Source: Mixophyes australis
Taxonomy: Eukaryota; Chordata; Amphibia; Anura; Limnodynastidae
Reading direction: 5' to 3'
Length of the DNA: 64,000 nucleotides
NCBI GenBank assembly: GCA_036250195.1
Contig: JAVHZZ010000002.1
Coordinates: 279,826,960-279,890,959, forward strand
Shown here: piece after piece, positions 33,836 through 44,594 of the stretch
Numbering within the stretch: position 1 is the stretch's first letter
How the letters are laid out: the number at the start of each line of letters is the position of its first letter
Program-made: the position numbers and the translations under genes
Notes under the pieces: generated by a model
Told to the model about the DNA's origin: nothing
The model's input: only the letters and a program-made list of their open reading frames with translations
Databases searched by the model: none

Positions 33836-34456
33836 ACTATAGTATGTGAGTGTGGGAGGCCAGTATATAAATATAGTGTGCGTGGGGGCAGTATGTTAAT
33901 ATATGTAAGGGAAGGGGAGTTCTTAATATAGTGCGGGAGGTAGGCTATTAAATGGTGGAGTGCAGGTGGGGGCTAATTATTTAATGAGTGCTATTTTATT
34001 TGTGGGGTGATGGTGGAGCAATTTAATTTAATATTGGGTCCTATTAATTTAAGATGAGGTGGTTTGGGGCTATTAATTGAATATGGGACTGATTTTGGGG
34101 AGGAGGGTTATTTATTAATTGTAATTGTAAATATGAATTATTTAATGGCGGTGATAGTTGTGGGAAATGGTTATATTAAACGTAAATGCTATTTAATTTA
34201 TTGCCAGGCTGTTTGGTGTGGAGGGAAATAAGTTTATTTATTAAATGTGTACACTATTAATTTAATGTCGGGGCTGTTTGGGGAAAATAGTTATATTATT
34301 AAATTTGAATAGTATTAATTGTATTTAATTTAAAATTTAGGGCTAGTTGCAGGGAGGGAGGCCTAATTATTAAAGGGGGTGCTATTGATTTATTAAAAGG
34401 ACTGTTTGGGGACTCCTAAACTTTATGTACCTTTTTACCTTTTTTTTTCAAAATAG

Positions 34457-34541
34457 GGCCCCGACATCCCAGAATCTACACAAACAGCAACTGAGCTTAA
34501 GAAACCAGCAGCCACAGGTGGTGAAAAGGGACAAGAGCAGG
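34457..34541 (+). other. Exon-like segment inside the hAT element
   Basis: A T-rich tract ending in 'caaaatag' precedes an 85-bp open stretch reading 'GPDIPESTQTATELKKPAAT' onward, followed by 'gagcag' and donor GTAGGA. It may be a remnant transposase or captured exon. Not recognised. Confidence 0.25.
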
Positions 34542-34832
34542 TAGGAGAGAGCAGGACCATCTTCCAATTGTCCTCAATATAGTGGGACAGTCCAGAATGT
34601 GGGTGACTGTCTCACTTAGTCAGGATTTGGTCTGACTACAAGGACAGTTGGGAGGTATGTCCTACTTCACACTGTTATGCTGTGATGGCAGAGCTGCATG
34701 CAACTAACAGTAGTGCACACAGCATTGCCTGTTTATTTGTCTAAAACGAATACCATATTACACAATAGGGGGCCCCCCTTTATTAAGTGCCCCAGGCCCC
34801 CCAGAACCTTAATCCAGCTGTGCCCACATGCA

Positions 34833-35492
34833 CCACCGGGAAGGTGCCAGCCGGGAGAAGGGCCCGGAGCACTGACAGTTGGAGTCTGAGGAGGTGGTCA
34901 TGGAGTAGGAACCTTATTTTAGAATGTGAGCTTCTATTGTTTGTTTACATTTAAGATTTAATCATATTTAAAAGTGTGGGTCCAGCATTCAAGTGGTGTT
35001 TTCAAAATCTGTAGTATTCAGTTGTTGATTGGTCTCTCCACCTAACCAACGTTAGGCAATCTACGGGTTTAATACATAATGACACAAATGAAATTTTTTG
35101 GGAAAATCCACCACGGTCAACACACAAAAAAAAAACCATGAAAGCCACCAGCCACTATTCTGAATACTACTGTGTAGAGCATAACCCCAGACTTGACATG
35201 TTATTTTACACTGGGCACCTTCTTCTGTACAAATGGGTATAGAAAGTACATGTCTTAAAGCAATCTCTGAGCTTATTTTTTGCTTTTGTTTTATTATTCC
35301 CAACAGCAAAAGATGTAAGACAGTTTCGAATCCTGGATTACCACACGTTGAACTACCTTGAAAATCAAACAACCCTGCCTATGTTTTTCTTGAATTACCC
35401 ATTATTGTTTGCAGTAGTAGGTATATTTTTGATGTTAGTATTTCTCTTGGGCCATGCGTTAGGTGAATTTGTCTCTACTCCCACATGTCAGC
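34833..35492. other. Unassigned, part of the large Harbinger
   Basis: AT-rich with no recognised gene or repeat ends. The minus-strand open stretch at 35,061-35,372 has no domain. Confidence 0.45.
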
Positions 35493-36550
35493 TGATATGT
35501 CATACGCTGGTCCCATAGTTAGGTGCCGGCGCTGTGACTTTCCTTTAAGAACCATGATTGTGCTTACTTCTGCTTCAGAGACATTACTTTCACACAGGTG
35601 TTACTTGCTACCTTGTTCTGGACCTCCTCCCGATTCTCATTGGTCCTGGGCACTATTTAAACCTCCCATGGTTCTGGACTCATTGCCTGTTCTTCGTGTT
35701 ACTCACTCTGCATCAGGATCTGGTTGCATAACTTGACCTTCCGTTTGTCTATTACCTGCTCGCTGAACTATCACGGTGTATGGACTGCTGCACCTGCGGC
35801 TATTCCCACAGATCAAGTTATCATCACTACTCAGCTGCTTCAACATCGCTATACTTCACTGTTGGATCTGCTGCCGAGGTTACCTGTCATCTGTGGTTCT
35901 AGGCCGGCTCAGCTGAAACTCCTCTCCGCTGTTCATCTGCACAATGAACTACCATCGTGAGTTGTTTGCTACACCTGTGTCTAACCTTACGGCTCAAGTC
36001 TCATCTTTATCCGTTTGCTGGACTGTTATTGTGTACTGCTTGCTGCATCGGTGGCTATTACCTCAGCTCAACTTGCATGCCTCTATCCAGCTGCCTCATA
36101 CTACTGTGGACTTACCATTGCATCTACGACTGGATTACCTGTCATCTATAGTTCCACGCACGGTTCAGACACTCCTCACTCCTCTGCTACTTCTAGGTAA
36201 CTAACTGCTGAATGTGTCTGTGTTCATCCATGTCCTTGGATATTGTTTAACGCTTATTGCTTTGCTACATAAGAATCACCGCGATACCAGTAACCACCTG
36301 CTACATTGAATCATCTTTATTTTCAGATCAGCCAAGTTCTATATATTGCTCTGTTTGGACTTTAGCTGTACCAGTGATTCACATTCATCTGCCGTGTGTT
36401 ACTCTGTTGGATCCAAGTATTCTTCATTCATCACCTTTGCGTTGAACTATTGTATTAATCATCTTATGCCGTTGCCAAGGGTTATCAACTTTGAAGTAGC
36501 ATATGTGATTTGTCTCTGCATTCTGACCAACTGCCGTGTGTTCATCTCTG

Positions 36551-36554
<4 letters not shown>

Positions 36555-36598
<44 letters not shown>
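36555..36598. repeat. (TA)n microsatellite
   Basis: About 22 TA units ending exactly where the Gmr1-family LTR begins. Confidence 0.95.
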
Positions 36599-36602
<4 letters not shown>

Positions 36603-37074
36603 AACAAAGGGAGGCATTTTTCTGACAAGAGGCAGAGAAAGTATACAAACAGACTAAAACATTGGCACAGTTATGCACCTAGGTGGAGATTAAACCAGGT
36701 AAAAACGTATGTGTAGTTTAAAGTTTGTTAACTTACATGATTTCCTCTCAGCAAACAGACAGGGTGTGTCTGTGCAAACAGAGCCACTGATGGGTGTTTT
36801 CTTTTAAAGAGAAGGTGGGTGTGTCACCTGTCCATCAAGCTAAGGCTGGGGGAGGAGTAACATGTATAAAAGCTTGTTTGTGCCATTTGTTCAGGGAGAT
36901 CAACGCTGGGGAAGCTGGCTGGTCTTGAGAGAGCTGAGCTATGTCTAGCTAGCGTTTAGGGTCTCCAAGAAATGCTGTGAAATCTGTACAGTGTCAAAAC
37001 ATTTACCATCCTGACAATAAAACTACGTAAAAAGGAAGAAGTTGTTCGCGTGTGCTTCTGCAGTAGCGGGCTTT
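36599..37074 (+). mobile_element. Solo LTR of the Gmr1-like family
   Basis: Begins 'tgtaacaaagggaggcattt' and follows the reverse complement of the LTRs at 20,258 and 25,011 throughout, including 'tataaaag' and 'aataaaac'. The last few bases are missing. It is more diverged than the two LTRs of the full element, so it is older. Confidence 0.9.
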
Positions 37075-37407
37075 TTCTCATTCCTGTTGTACCATCAGCC
37101 AATACACTACTTTGCAGCACTACTACTATCTCCTCTGTTATTATTATCAGTGATGCTTATGAGCCGTGAACTTTTAATCCTGTGAATATTATCATTCTAA
37201 AATACCCGTTGTGTTCTGTCTCCACTACCCTCTGCTAATACTAGTCTGGGAGACCGCGACCTGCGGAATAGGAGCAGCGGAGACCATAATTCCTTGCGGG
37301 AATCCCTGGTGAAAACCTCCTCTCCGTTAGACTTCGCACTCCTGGGCAAGTTCTCTATAGCAGAGGCAAGGGATCAACAAAAAATCATTCACAGTCGTGA
37401 CATGATA

Positions 37408-38990
37408 TTAGTCAAATCTATCTATCTTCACCTGACCTCTGTAAATGTGGACAAAGTAGGATCATTAAATGTTAGAATTGTATGTGGCAAAGATCCCTAG
37501 GTCATGAAATGTTAAAACCACATTAAATTGTTACAATCAGCACTTTGCTAACAAACTTGTGCACGGGCCAAACCAAAACACAAACTACACACAATCAGTT
37601 CCAAACCTTGGTGTCATACGCAAGACCACCCTCTGCTTTATTCCTCACACCCAAATTCGCTCCCAGTCCAGTTGAGTCCACCAGTAAAGCACTGACACTA
37701 TCCACCATTTTGGAATTTCACCTGCTTTATAAAATTATTTGCTAATTCTCTACATCTGCAATTATGTACGCTCAGGCAATGTTTCAGTGATGCCACAGAT
37801 ATATACACAATTCAAAACATACTGAATGGTGGCGGTAGACACATCATTATCTCTCACCACTTGCACACACCAGTCATGTGTTTAACTGTATTTTGGTGTA
37901 AAAAAAAGTCTGTGTTACAGGAAACCTTAGCATTTTGGTGACTCTTGTCACGGTAAACCATATGAAAGCACAAATAAACTGCACTTTGTGTCTTAGACAT
38001 ATTAAAGTATTATTATATATAATTATCCACGTGGTTAATGGCCATTATTGTCTGGTCTGCTTGTATTGGGTGTACCTTGTATGTCTTTGTTTAATTTGTA
38101 TTTAAGAGTGGAAAGGATTTTACCAGCCAGAATATACAGTGTTAACATGTAAACTGGATTAGAAGACCAGTTTATTAGGACATGCTAAATGAAAATAAAC
38201 ACAGCTCTTATATAGGATATTTGTGACACTAGTGGAAATGGATGTTATTACAAATTAACATAGAGATTGACCAGTGAAATAGCAATGCATTACACTTAAT
38301 GCAGAATCGGGATGGTAATATCTGCAAGCACCAGCTGAAACTTTGTTTGTAAATAATCGTTTGTCCCACATGCTACCATTGGAATACCAAACCCAGCTTC
38401 AACATGTGTTTCAAATTTTAGTTTGGAAGCAACTTGCAAATGGTTTATACATTATTACACTAACATACAACAATTTGTATGTTAGTGCCGAGGGGTGTGC
38501 GGAAGGATGAGAAGGGCCAAGAGGATGAGAAGGGCCAGGAGGACGAAAAGGGAAAAGGCCAGGAGGATGAGAAGGGGAAGGAGGCAGAGAAATAGAAAGT
38601 GGCGAATTATTAGCATTAGTGAGCTGTAGGTGAAGAAGTGACATTTAGTGTAGGGTGTTGTGAAGTTTGCTGAATGATAACGATTTGGGATAAAAGGGTG
38701 CACATATTTGTGAGGGTTGATTTTAAAGTGGTCATGTGTTTGTCAAATTTGTGCTCTAGACCGGTGAGGGTATTGGACATATTACAAACGTTAAAGTCAA
38801 TGGACTGAGTGGCAGTACCAGTGTTGTGAGACAGAAGTGCTAACTACTAAGGTACCCATGCAGATGTTAACTGGCATTTATTTTTGGGTAATAAGGAAGA
38901 GTGGCTGTGCTGTGTTGTTTTTGTTCTTGAAGTACTATTATCTAGCACTTACATCTGTAGCACGCAAGCTGTATTGGTGAGCTTCTCCCT
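37408..38990. other. Unassigned, part of the large Harbinger
   Basis: No gene recognised. A purine-rich set of imperfect 18-bp repeats ('gaggatgagaagggccaggag' type) lies at about 38,497-38,590; its Pro-rich minus-strand translation is an artefact. Confidence 0.45.
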
Positions 38991-39170
38991 CTTTTTTATA
39001 AATGAACGTTGCCTTAGTTGTTAGCCAACCCACCTTCCAACAATGGAGTCAGGAGTTCGATTCTTGACTCACGCAATTCCTCTGTGTGGAGGTTGTATGC
39101 ACACTCCTATGTATCGATTATGTAAGAGTACGCTACACATTTTGTAACGGTCAGGATACAATTTTTTAGC
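38990..39170 (+). repeat. SINE-like segment, inverted third copy
   Basis: Plus-strand 'tagttgttagccaaccc', 'ggagttcgattcttgactca' and 'gtaagagtacgctac' mirror the 27,490-27,690 copy. Confidence 0.55.
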
Positions 39171-39708
39171 ATATATTATTTCTTAATATGCATATTTATT
39201 TATGCTAGCAAATTAGATGCATTTGCATCCACATGTGCTCAGTTCAACTCAAACACAAACAAACACATTACACAATCTTTCATGTAGGTGAATAAGAAGG
39301 TGTGCTGATTTAGCTCATTAAAAAACACTTCAAAGTCATTTGTTCCAGGTTCTCTTAACAAGTAAGTGTTAAAACGAATAATGAGGTTACTACTGTCCTG
39401 AAAAAATACACTCCAATTATGTTTTAAGTTAACTAACATTTGTAAACAAACTCATTGCACCTCCTATATTTGCCGTTACGTAACACTTTGTTATCTTTAA
39501 ATAAGAAGTGGAAGTTAAGACGCGGATCTTAAGATGAACTAATTGCTTAGTTGCATCTTATTTTCAGTTGCGTAACAGACATAAGGTTGGCGTGTCTTTG
39601 AACTTTCCGCTCCGTGTTGAATTGTGAATTTCTTATCTGCCCCTTTGTTCTTAAAATACTCATGGCAACTTAAGCACAAGATAAGATCGGTAATGAATCA
39701 GGCCCATG

Positions 39709-40336
39709 GTGTCTAAAAACACTAATTTTCATTCATGTTAGACAAGTAGAAACATGCTAGCATTAATATTAACAACAACTACATCTCAATGAAGAACAAG
39801 ATTATCAAATTAAGATCTGAAGGGTCTTAGTTACAAAAAGAAACTTTGATTTTTATACTAAACTCATCCCACAAGAAATCAAAAATGTGTCCCTAAAAGG
39901 AGAGAATCAGTTTAAAAATCTAGCTCCAACTTTAGATCGGTTTCCCTTGAAAAAGCAACCTCAGTGTTGGCATTTGCTGAGCCTACCTAACCCAAATTTA
40001 CTCCCACTAATATATCGATACAGAACCAGAAACAGAACCTCCGATTAGTCCGAGATTTAGTGGAGCAATCTAATGCTAATAGCAATTCACAAATACATAC
40101 CAGTAGGCATTAATATATGGATAAACATTATGCACAGGGGCATTACCGATATATAAAGAGGAGCAATAGCAAAACTACTCATAGCTTTAAGACAATTAAT
40201 TCCTGTTTCAACTGATACAGAACAACAGTTTACATTGCATTACAGCCCTCCTCCTAGAACTGGGGAAAGGGTTTGGGATGCTGCCACAGGCCCCTAGGGG
40301 TTGCCTTAATTCCCCTTTAATATCGAAACAACTAGA
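39709..40336. other. Sequence beyond the large Harbinger; possible coding relic
   Basis: Should be continuous with 26,640-26,775 before insertion. A plus frame near 39,815-40,010 stays open ('FYTKLIPQEIKNVSLKGENQ') but is not recognised; it may be the 5' part of another PLE copy. That is inference only. Confidence 0.3.
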
Positions 40337-40946
40337 TTTTTTTGGGAGGGGGTGAGGGCGCAATGGGTAGGTTAGGTGGGTAACGGGTAAATTAAAGTAT
40401 TATATTTAAAGTTTGTCTAGTCCCAAATCCACTCTGCTTTTAAACCTAAATAATTAAATTGGCTGTGGAATATAGATCTCTCTCCTATGTCTCGATGATG
40501 GTTGGGAGAAAAGGATATGAAAAGGAACTGATTATGCTGGAAACTGCTGTCTTTATTTAGTTAGTTTTACCTACCAATCAGGAACTGTTTGGACTTGGGG
40601 ATTCATATTCATTGAAGGCATACTGTGAAAGCAATACCACCTGTATTTCCACTAAAGGCTACTGATTTAATTGAACATAAACACTTAAGCCGAACATCTA
40701 AATTGGTCAACATAAAGATATATGTATTCATATGATGATATAAGATTGTATGAGAATTAAGAACATGATCATATAAGGAGGATTTTCTCCGTTTGATTAT
40801 CCAAATTAAAATCTATTTTGCACAACCAATTTAATTATTTAGGTTTAAAAGCAGGGCGGATTTAGGACTAGATAAAGTTTAAATATAATACTTTCATTTA
40901 CCCCTTACCCTGCTACCCTAACCATTGTTCCGACCCTCCACAAAAA
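40337..40946. repeat. Inverted repeat element, about 130-bp arms
   Basis: 40,337-40,467 and 40,822-40,946 are imperfect reverse complements (for example 'cttttaaacctaaataatta' in the left arm and its complement in the right). It is a MITE or foldback of unknown family with a 350-bp loop. Confidence 0.75.
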
Positions 40947-41579
40947 TATAGCTGATACAGAACAGTTGATATCAACAGCATCTTCCTTGAATTATCTGCT
41001 TATATAAAAAAAAAATCCATCTTATTGTAACAAATGTATCTATTTTCGTAAATATGATGAAAATGAAAGGATAATATCGATTGATACCCTTTTTCTACCA
41101 AAATCCTGGGTCAGACACAGGATAATCAATGCAGTTTCAACCCTTATTGCATCTCTTCACACTGCACTTTGGTCCCGCATACAGCCGAGTCACCGCCTTT
41201 CACACTGGACCTATGTCTGCACTGCATTATCAAGTTGAGTCATTAAAAGGGGGCTGCAGAGGCTCATATAGCTGATGCAAATGGCAGCTCAATGCAGCTG
41301 GTTGCAGTCTGTAATCTGGCCCAGTGTTATTTCTGCTGGATAAGGGGAGAATTATTGGCCAATACTTACACAAAAGGAGAGCCTTTATGTTGTCCATAAT
41401 TGTCACCATAATCAAATTCAGCACTGCAACAAACAGAAAAATGTGGGTCAGAGAACGTCATAATGGACATGCTTACTAGTGTAAAACAAATAAGATAATA
41501 TGTAAGGGTATAGGTAAATTGCGGCAAAAATCAGCTGCTGCTAAACTTCCTATTGGAATCACACAATATTTCAAATAAA

Positions 41580-41649
41580 CTTGACCAAAAAATTGTATAT
41601 AGGAATAATTCAGCGCTGAATTATTCCTATATACAATTTTTTGGTCAAG
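41580..41649. repeat. Perfect 70-bp palindrome
   Basis: 35-bp arms meet at 41,614/41,615 with no loop ('aattcagc|gctgaatt' at the centre). It lies just upstream of the nuclease exon. A direct repeat 'gcttactagtgta' stands near 41,469 and at 41,649. Confidence 0.97.
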
Positions 41650-41664
41650 CTTACTAGTGTACTG

Positions 41665-43129
41665 TGGAAGGTTTTGATGACAAGCAGAGTATGGCACACT
41701 TTCGCATGTCGCGTGCAACATTTGACGATTTGCTAGAACTCATCACCCCAGCTCAAGCAAAACAAATGACAAACTACTGAAAACCCAATGAACCAAGTAG
41801 GAGACTAGAAATTGTGTTGTGGTGGTATGCTTCCCCAGGAGAATACCGCACAATTTTGTGTTTGTTCGGTGTAGGGCTATACACTGTTTGCAATCTAGTG
41901 CATGAAGTGACTGCAGCATTGCTGAAAACCCCTTGTCGAAGTCAGCAAATTGGATAAAGTCATTTCAGTTAATATCGAGCAAACTTGATTGCCTTTGTTT
42001 GAAATTATGCGTAGAGCACGCTACGGCGTGAAAGGGCGTATCCAGCCGCAACAAACAGTTTCTACACTTTTACACACATTCGCACAAACATGAACATTTG
42101 TAAATAGTACACCTTAATTATAGTTGCAACACATAGTCATTTATGTCGAAATATAGTAGAATTCATGTTTAATAAAGAAGGTATATGCATACTAGTGAAA
42201 CCTATGGTTCAGGTTAAGGGAAATGTGTCATGTTTGATATCATATTAATCCCCTTTACATCAGCAGCTGTCCGGTGCATTCGGCGAAGAGATCGCACAAT
42301 GCATACTCTAGTTATTGATGTTAGGGAATAAACCTTTAATATGATTCTGACTGTAAAATGCTAATGGACTGGTTGTAATTGGAGTTATGGCGGGAAGAAC
42401 AGAGCTCATCCCCTGGAGAGATGACCTCCACCTTTGGATTCCTTAGATTAAACCAGCCTATGATCTGCAACCCCCTGGACCTTCCTTAAACCTAGACCAA
42501 TAGAAGCAAGCCAAATCATCTGCATTGTTTTACTGTATTTCTGTTTGCATATAAGCATGAGCCTCACATCCAGTGAACAGACTTCTTGTCCACAGACTTA
42601 GGGATTGAATGATTGTTCGCTGGATCCAGAGCTGTACTTATTATAATTTCGCTTGAATTATTCTGCTACTTTTTGAGAATAAATATTTGTATGTTGGAAA
42701 TACAAATCGAGATTCGACAATTGTTATTGGATAGCGACAAAACGCTCTTAACACCCTATACTACCATTTCATCTGCATATCTCATGGACAGTGTCTAGAT
42801 GACAACATGAAAGGTTTCAAACGTGGATATCTGTATTGTGCTGGAGCCATAGACACACATACCAACACATAGATAACCCGGCAAACTACTACAACTGAAA
42901 CCAAAAAGGCTGCCATTCAATTATACTATAGGCTGTATTTGACCACAATTTCTGTTAATATATCTCCTCTAATGTTATATATGTATACTAATTAAAATGT
43001 ATTCTTTTCAGTTTCACAGATGTTTACATTGGCTGGCCTAATCATGCACATGATGCCAGAGTTCTTTCCAATTCTGACCTCTACCGAATTGCAGAGGAAC
43101 AACACGATGGCTGGCTTTTACCCAAAGAG
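41665..43129 (+). pseudogene. Harbinger nuclease relic, N-terminal and middle exons
   Basis: 41,665-41,965 reads 'MAHFRMSRATFDDLLELITP', then after a stop 'RRLEIVLWWYASPGEYRTI' and 'LFGVGLYTVCNLVHEVTAAL', the helix-turn-helix part of the family. 43,012-43,129, after acceptor 'ttcttttcag', reads 'FTDVYIGWPNHAHDARVLSN' and ends 'DGWLLPKE', the exon whose stub survives in copy 1. The final exon with the catalytic Glu is not seen. Confidence 0.8.
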
Positions 43130-43329
43130 ATAAGAATTTATTTTTTGTTTAAAATGGTTTGAAACGTAAAGTATTGGATGTTTCAAGTTCTATTTAATCA
43201 ACTATCTATTTAGTCATGAAATTTTCAACAATATTATTTGATTTAGTATGTGGATGTGGTGTGGGGCCTTGCACTCTAGTAATCAAATGATCTAGGAAAG
43301 AGATCTAATTCTCTCTATTTTCTATATTG

Positions 43330-44126
43330 ATGCTCTCATACATGGTTATTAGATGATTCATAAAATTGCTTTGTTGCTCCTGGTCATGCTCCAAGAACCT
43401 CTGCAGATGAGTGTCTTCTTGCACCTGCATAGCCGAATCCATAGCTGCTCCACCAATAGGGTAGACATTGCTTTAGTGGCTTGTTCCATCTTTGTGTTCT
43501 TCTTTTTCATTTGTGGAACAGTATAGACTATAAAAAAATGAAAACAAAAGTATTATTAATATTAATAACACATTAAAATACGCAGTAATGCTAGGGAGGC
43601 ATGCGCAGAGTCAGAATCCAGCCCTCCATAACGTGGGGGACATATCTTGCAGGGACAGCTGCTAATTAACCCTTACTATGTAACGTGCATATTTTCATAA
43701 TAGTTCAAAATATCTAGTGCAAAACGTATTGCAAATAAGTGCCGCAGTGAAGCAATTATTAACACCTAGGCCCCAAAGGGAGCTAACTTACTGTTTGAAC
43801 GCAAAGGCTGTGTATCACTTTGTCAGCTGCTTCTTTTATACCACTCCTTAGGTCTTCATTAATAGATGAATCATATTCGCTATTATCTGCTGTCTCTTTA
43901 GCCACCATCTGTGAAGAGGGCGAGCCAGCTTGGCTGCTTTCAGGGGTTGCATTACTGCTATTACAGAAGAAGAAAGGCGAATGGGGTTGGATAGGGCTGA
44001 GTTTCCAAATGCAACATTGCACAAATCATAATATGGCCACTCCATACGCCCATTGCCATTTTTCTTTTTGCTATATTGCTTCCTGAGGGACTTGAATTTA
44101 TTGATAGTAGAATAACCCAGGAACAC
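43330..44126 (-). pseudogene. Harbinger Myb-like protein relic
   Basis: 44,126-43,848 reads 'INKFKSLRKQYSKKKNGNGR' and 'MEWPYYDLCNVAFGNSALSN', homologous to residues 56-104 of the intact protein of copy 1. After acceptor '(t)nnatag', 43,528-43,330 reads 'QMKKKNTKMEQATKAMSTLL', matching its second exon. The start and several frames are lost. Confidence 0.75.
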
Positions 44127-44230
44127 CTTTCATATTACAGCGTATCCGACTCCAACACTGGAATAACCCTGGTCACATGCCCCGGGTTGACCCAATCACA
44201 CCAACACACTACCTGGGTTATTCCTGGCAG
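44118..44230. repeat. Harbinger-type terminal sequence
   Basis: 'cacctttcatattacagc' and 'ccccgggttgacccaatcac' resemble the ends of the 50,057-50,406 MITE. A single end only. Confidence 0.45.
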
Positions 44231-44590
44231 GGACGCCAAAAGGAATTCAGGGCCCCGGTACAACTTCATGGGGCTCCCCGTCCCTGAGCAGCAGCACCAG
44301 ACATTTAGTGTGAACTTAGTAGAGAGAAGTGACGCCGGAGCCACGATCACGTGAGTATATGTTTGTTTGTTTTAAAAACTACCCTGCTCCCCCCACCAAC
44401 GAACGTTTACCCCCCCCCCCCCCCCCCAACCCGCCACAAAACAAAAGGAGAATACAAAGGAAAAAAAGTGTAGTTTTAAAAAAAAAAGAGGTCGGCAGTG
44501 AAGGCCCAGGCCTGGGTAATTTGTACCCACTCCCCTCCCTCTCGGTGGCCCTGATTCCTTGGTGTGAAAAGGGTATTCGTGTTGCAAAAT
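44231..44590. other. Unassigned; C17 and A-rich tracts
   Basis: A C homopolymer at 44,411-44,427 and A-rich runs. No gene. Confidence 0.5.
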
Positions 44591-44594
44591 AGTA

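Larger units (their letters stand above)
30489..34822. mobile_element. Non-autonomous hAT element, 4.3 kb
   Basis: The ends are 'cagggctggattaa' and, on the complement, 'cacagctggattaa'. An exact 8-bp duplication CCCACATG lies at 30,481-30,488 and 34,823-34,830. Inside are two minisatellite arrays, a long inverted repeat, AT-rich DNA (33,850-34,440) and an exon-like piece (34,457-34,541). No transposase was found. Confidence 0.9.
35498..37402 (+). mobile_element. Solo LTR with 5-bp duplication TGATA, itself interrupted
   Basis: Ends TGTCATACG...GTCGTGACA, with TGATA at 35,493-35,497 and 37,403-37,407. A TATA-like 'ctatttaaacc' at about 35,651 suggests plus orientation. It holds a (TA)n run and a Gmr1-family solo LTR (36,599-37,074), so its own length is about 1.4 kb. 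No coding sequence; the open frames inside are not genes. Confidence 0.85.
26779..39705. mobile_element. Large PIF/Harbinger element, 12.9 kb with nested insertions
   Basis: Inverted ends 'gggcctgattcattac' are flanked by a 3-bp duplication ATG (26,776-26,778 and 39,706-39,708). A HARBI1-like transposase relic lies at 29,535-30,150. The SINE-like segment at 27,490-27,690 recurs inverted at about 38,990-39,170, giving subterminal inverted repeats. Insertions: hAT 30,489-34,822 and a solo LTR 35,498-37,402. With both removed about 6.7 kb remain, still long for the family. Confidence 0.7.
41085..44130. mobile_element. PIF/Harbinger transposon 2, decayed, same type as copy 1
   Basis: A nuclease on the plus strand (left) and a Myb-like gene on the minus strand (right) converge, mirroring copy 1. 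Estimated length, about 3 kb, is also the same. Ends are worn: 'gataccctttttctacc' near 41,088 on the left and TIR-like 'cacctttcatattacagc' near 44,125 on the right, but the latter points the wrong way. Boundaries are approximate. Confidence 0.65.

Noticed and set aside
30783..33849. Long open frames reading as repeats of Val-Tyr-Ile-Val-Cys
   Set aside because: They come from TG/TATATA minisatellites that happen to lack stops in several frames. There is no start context, splice signal or domain.
35485..36657. Several plus-strand ORFs of 60-100 codons
   Set aside because: They lie inside a solo LTR bounded by a TGATA duplication, so they are not genes.
44411..44427. Functional poly-C element
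   Set aside because: A simple homopolymer in unassigned DNA with nothing around it to support a role.
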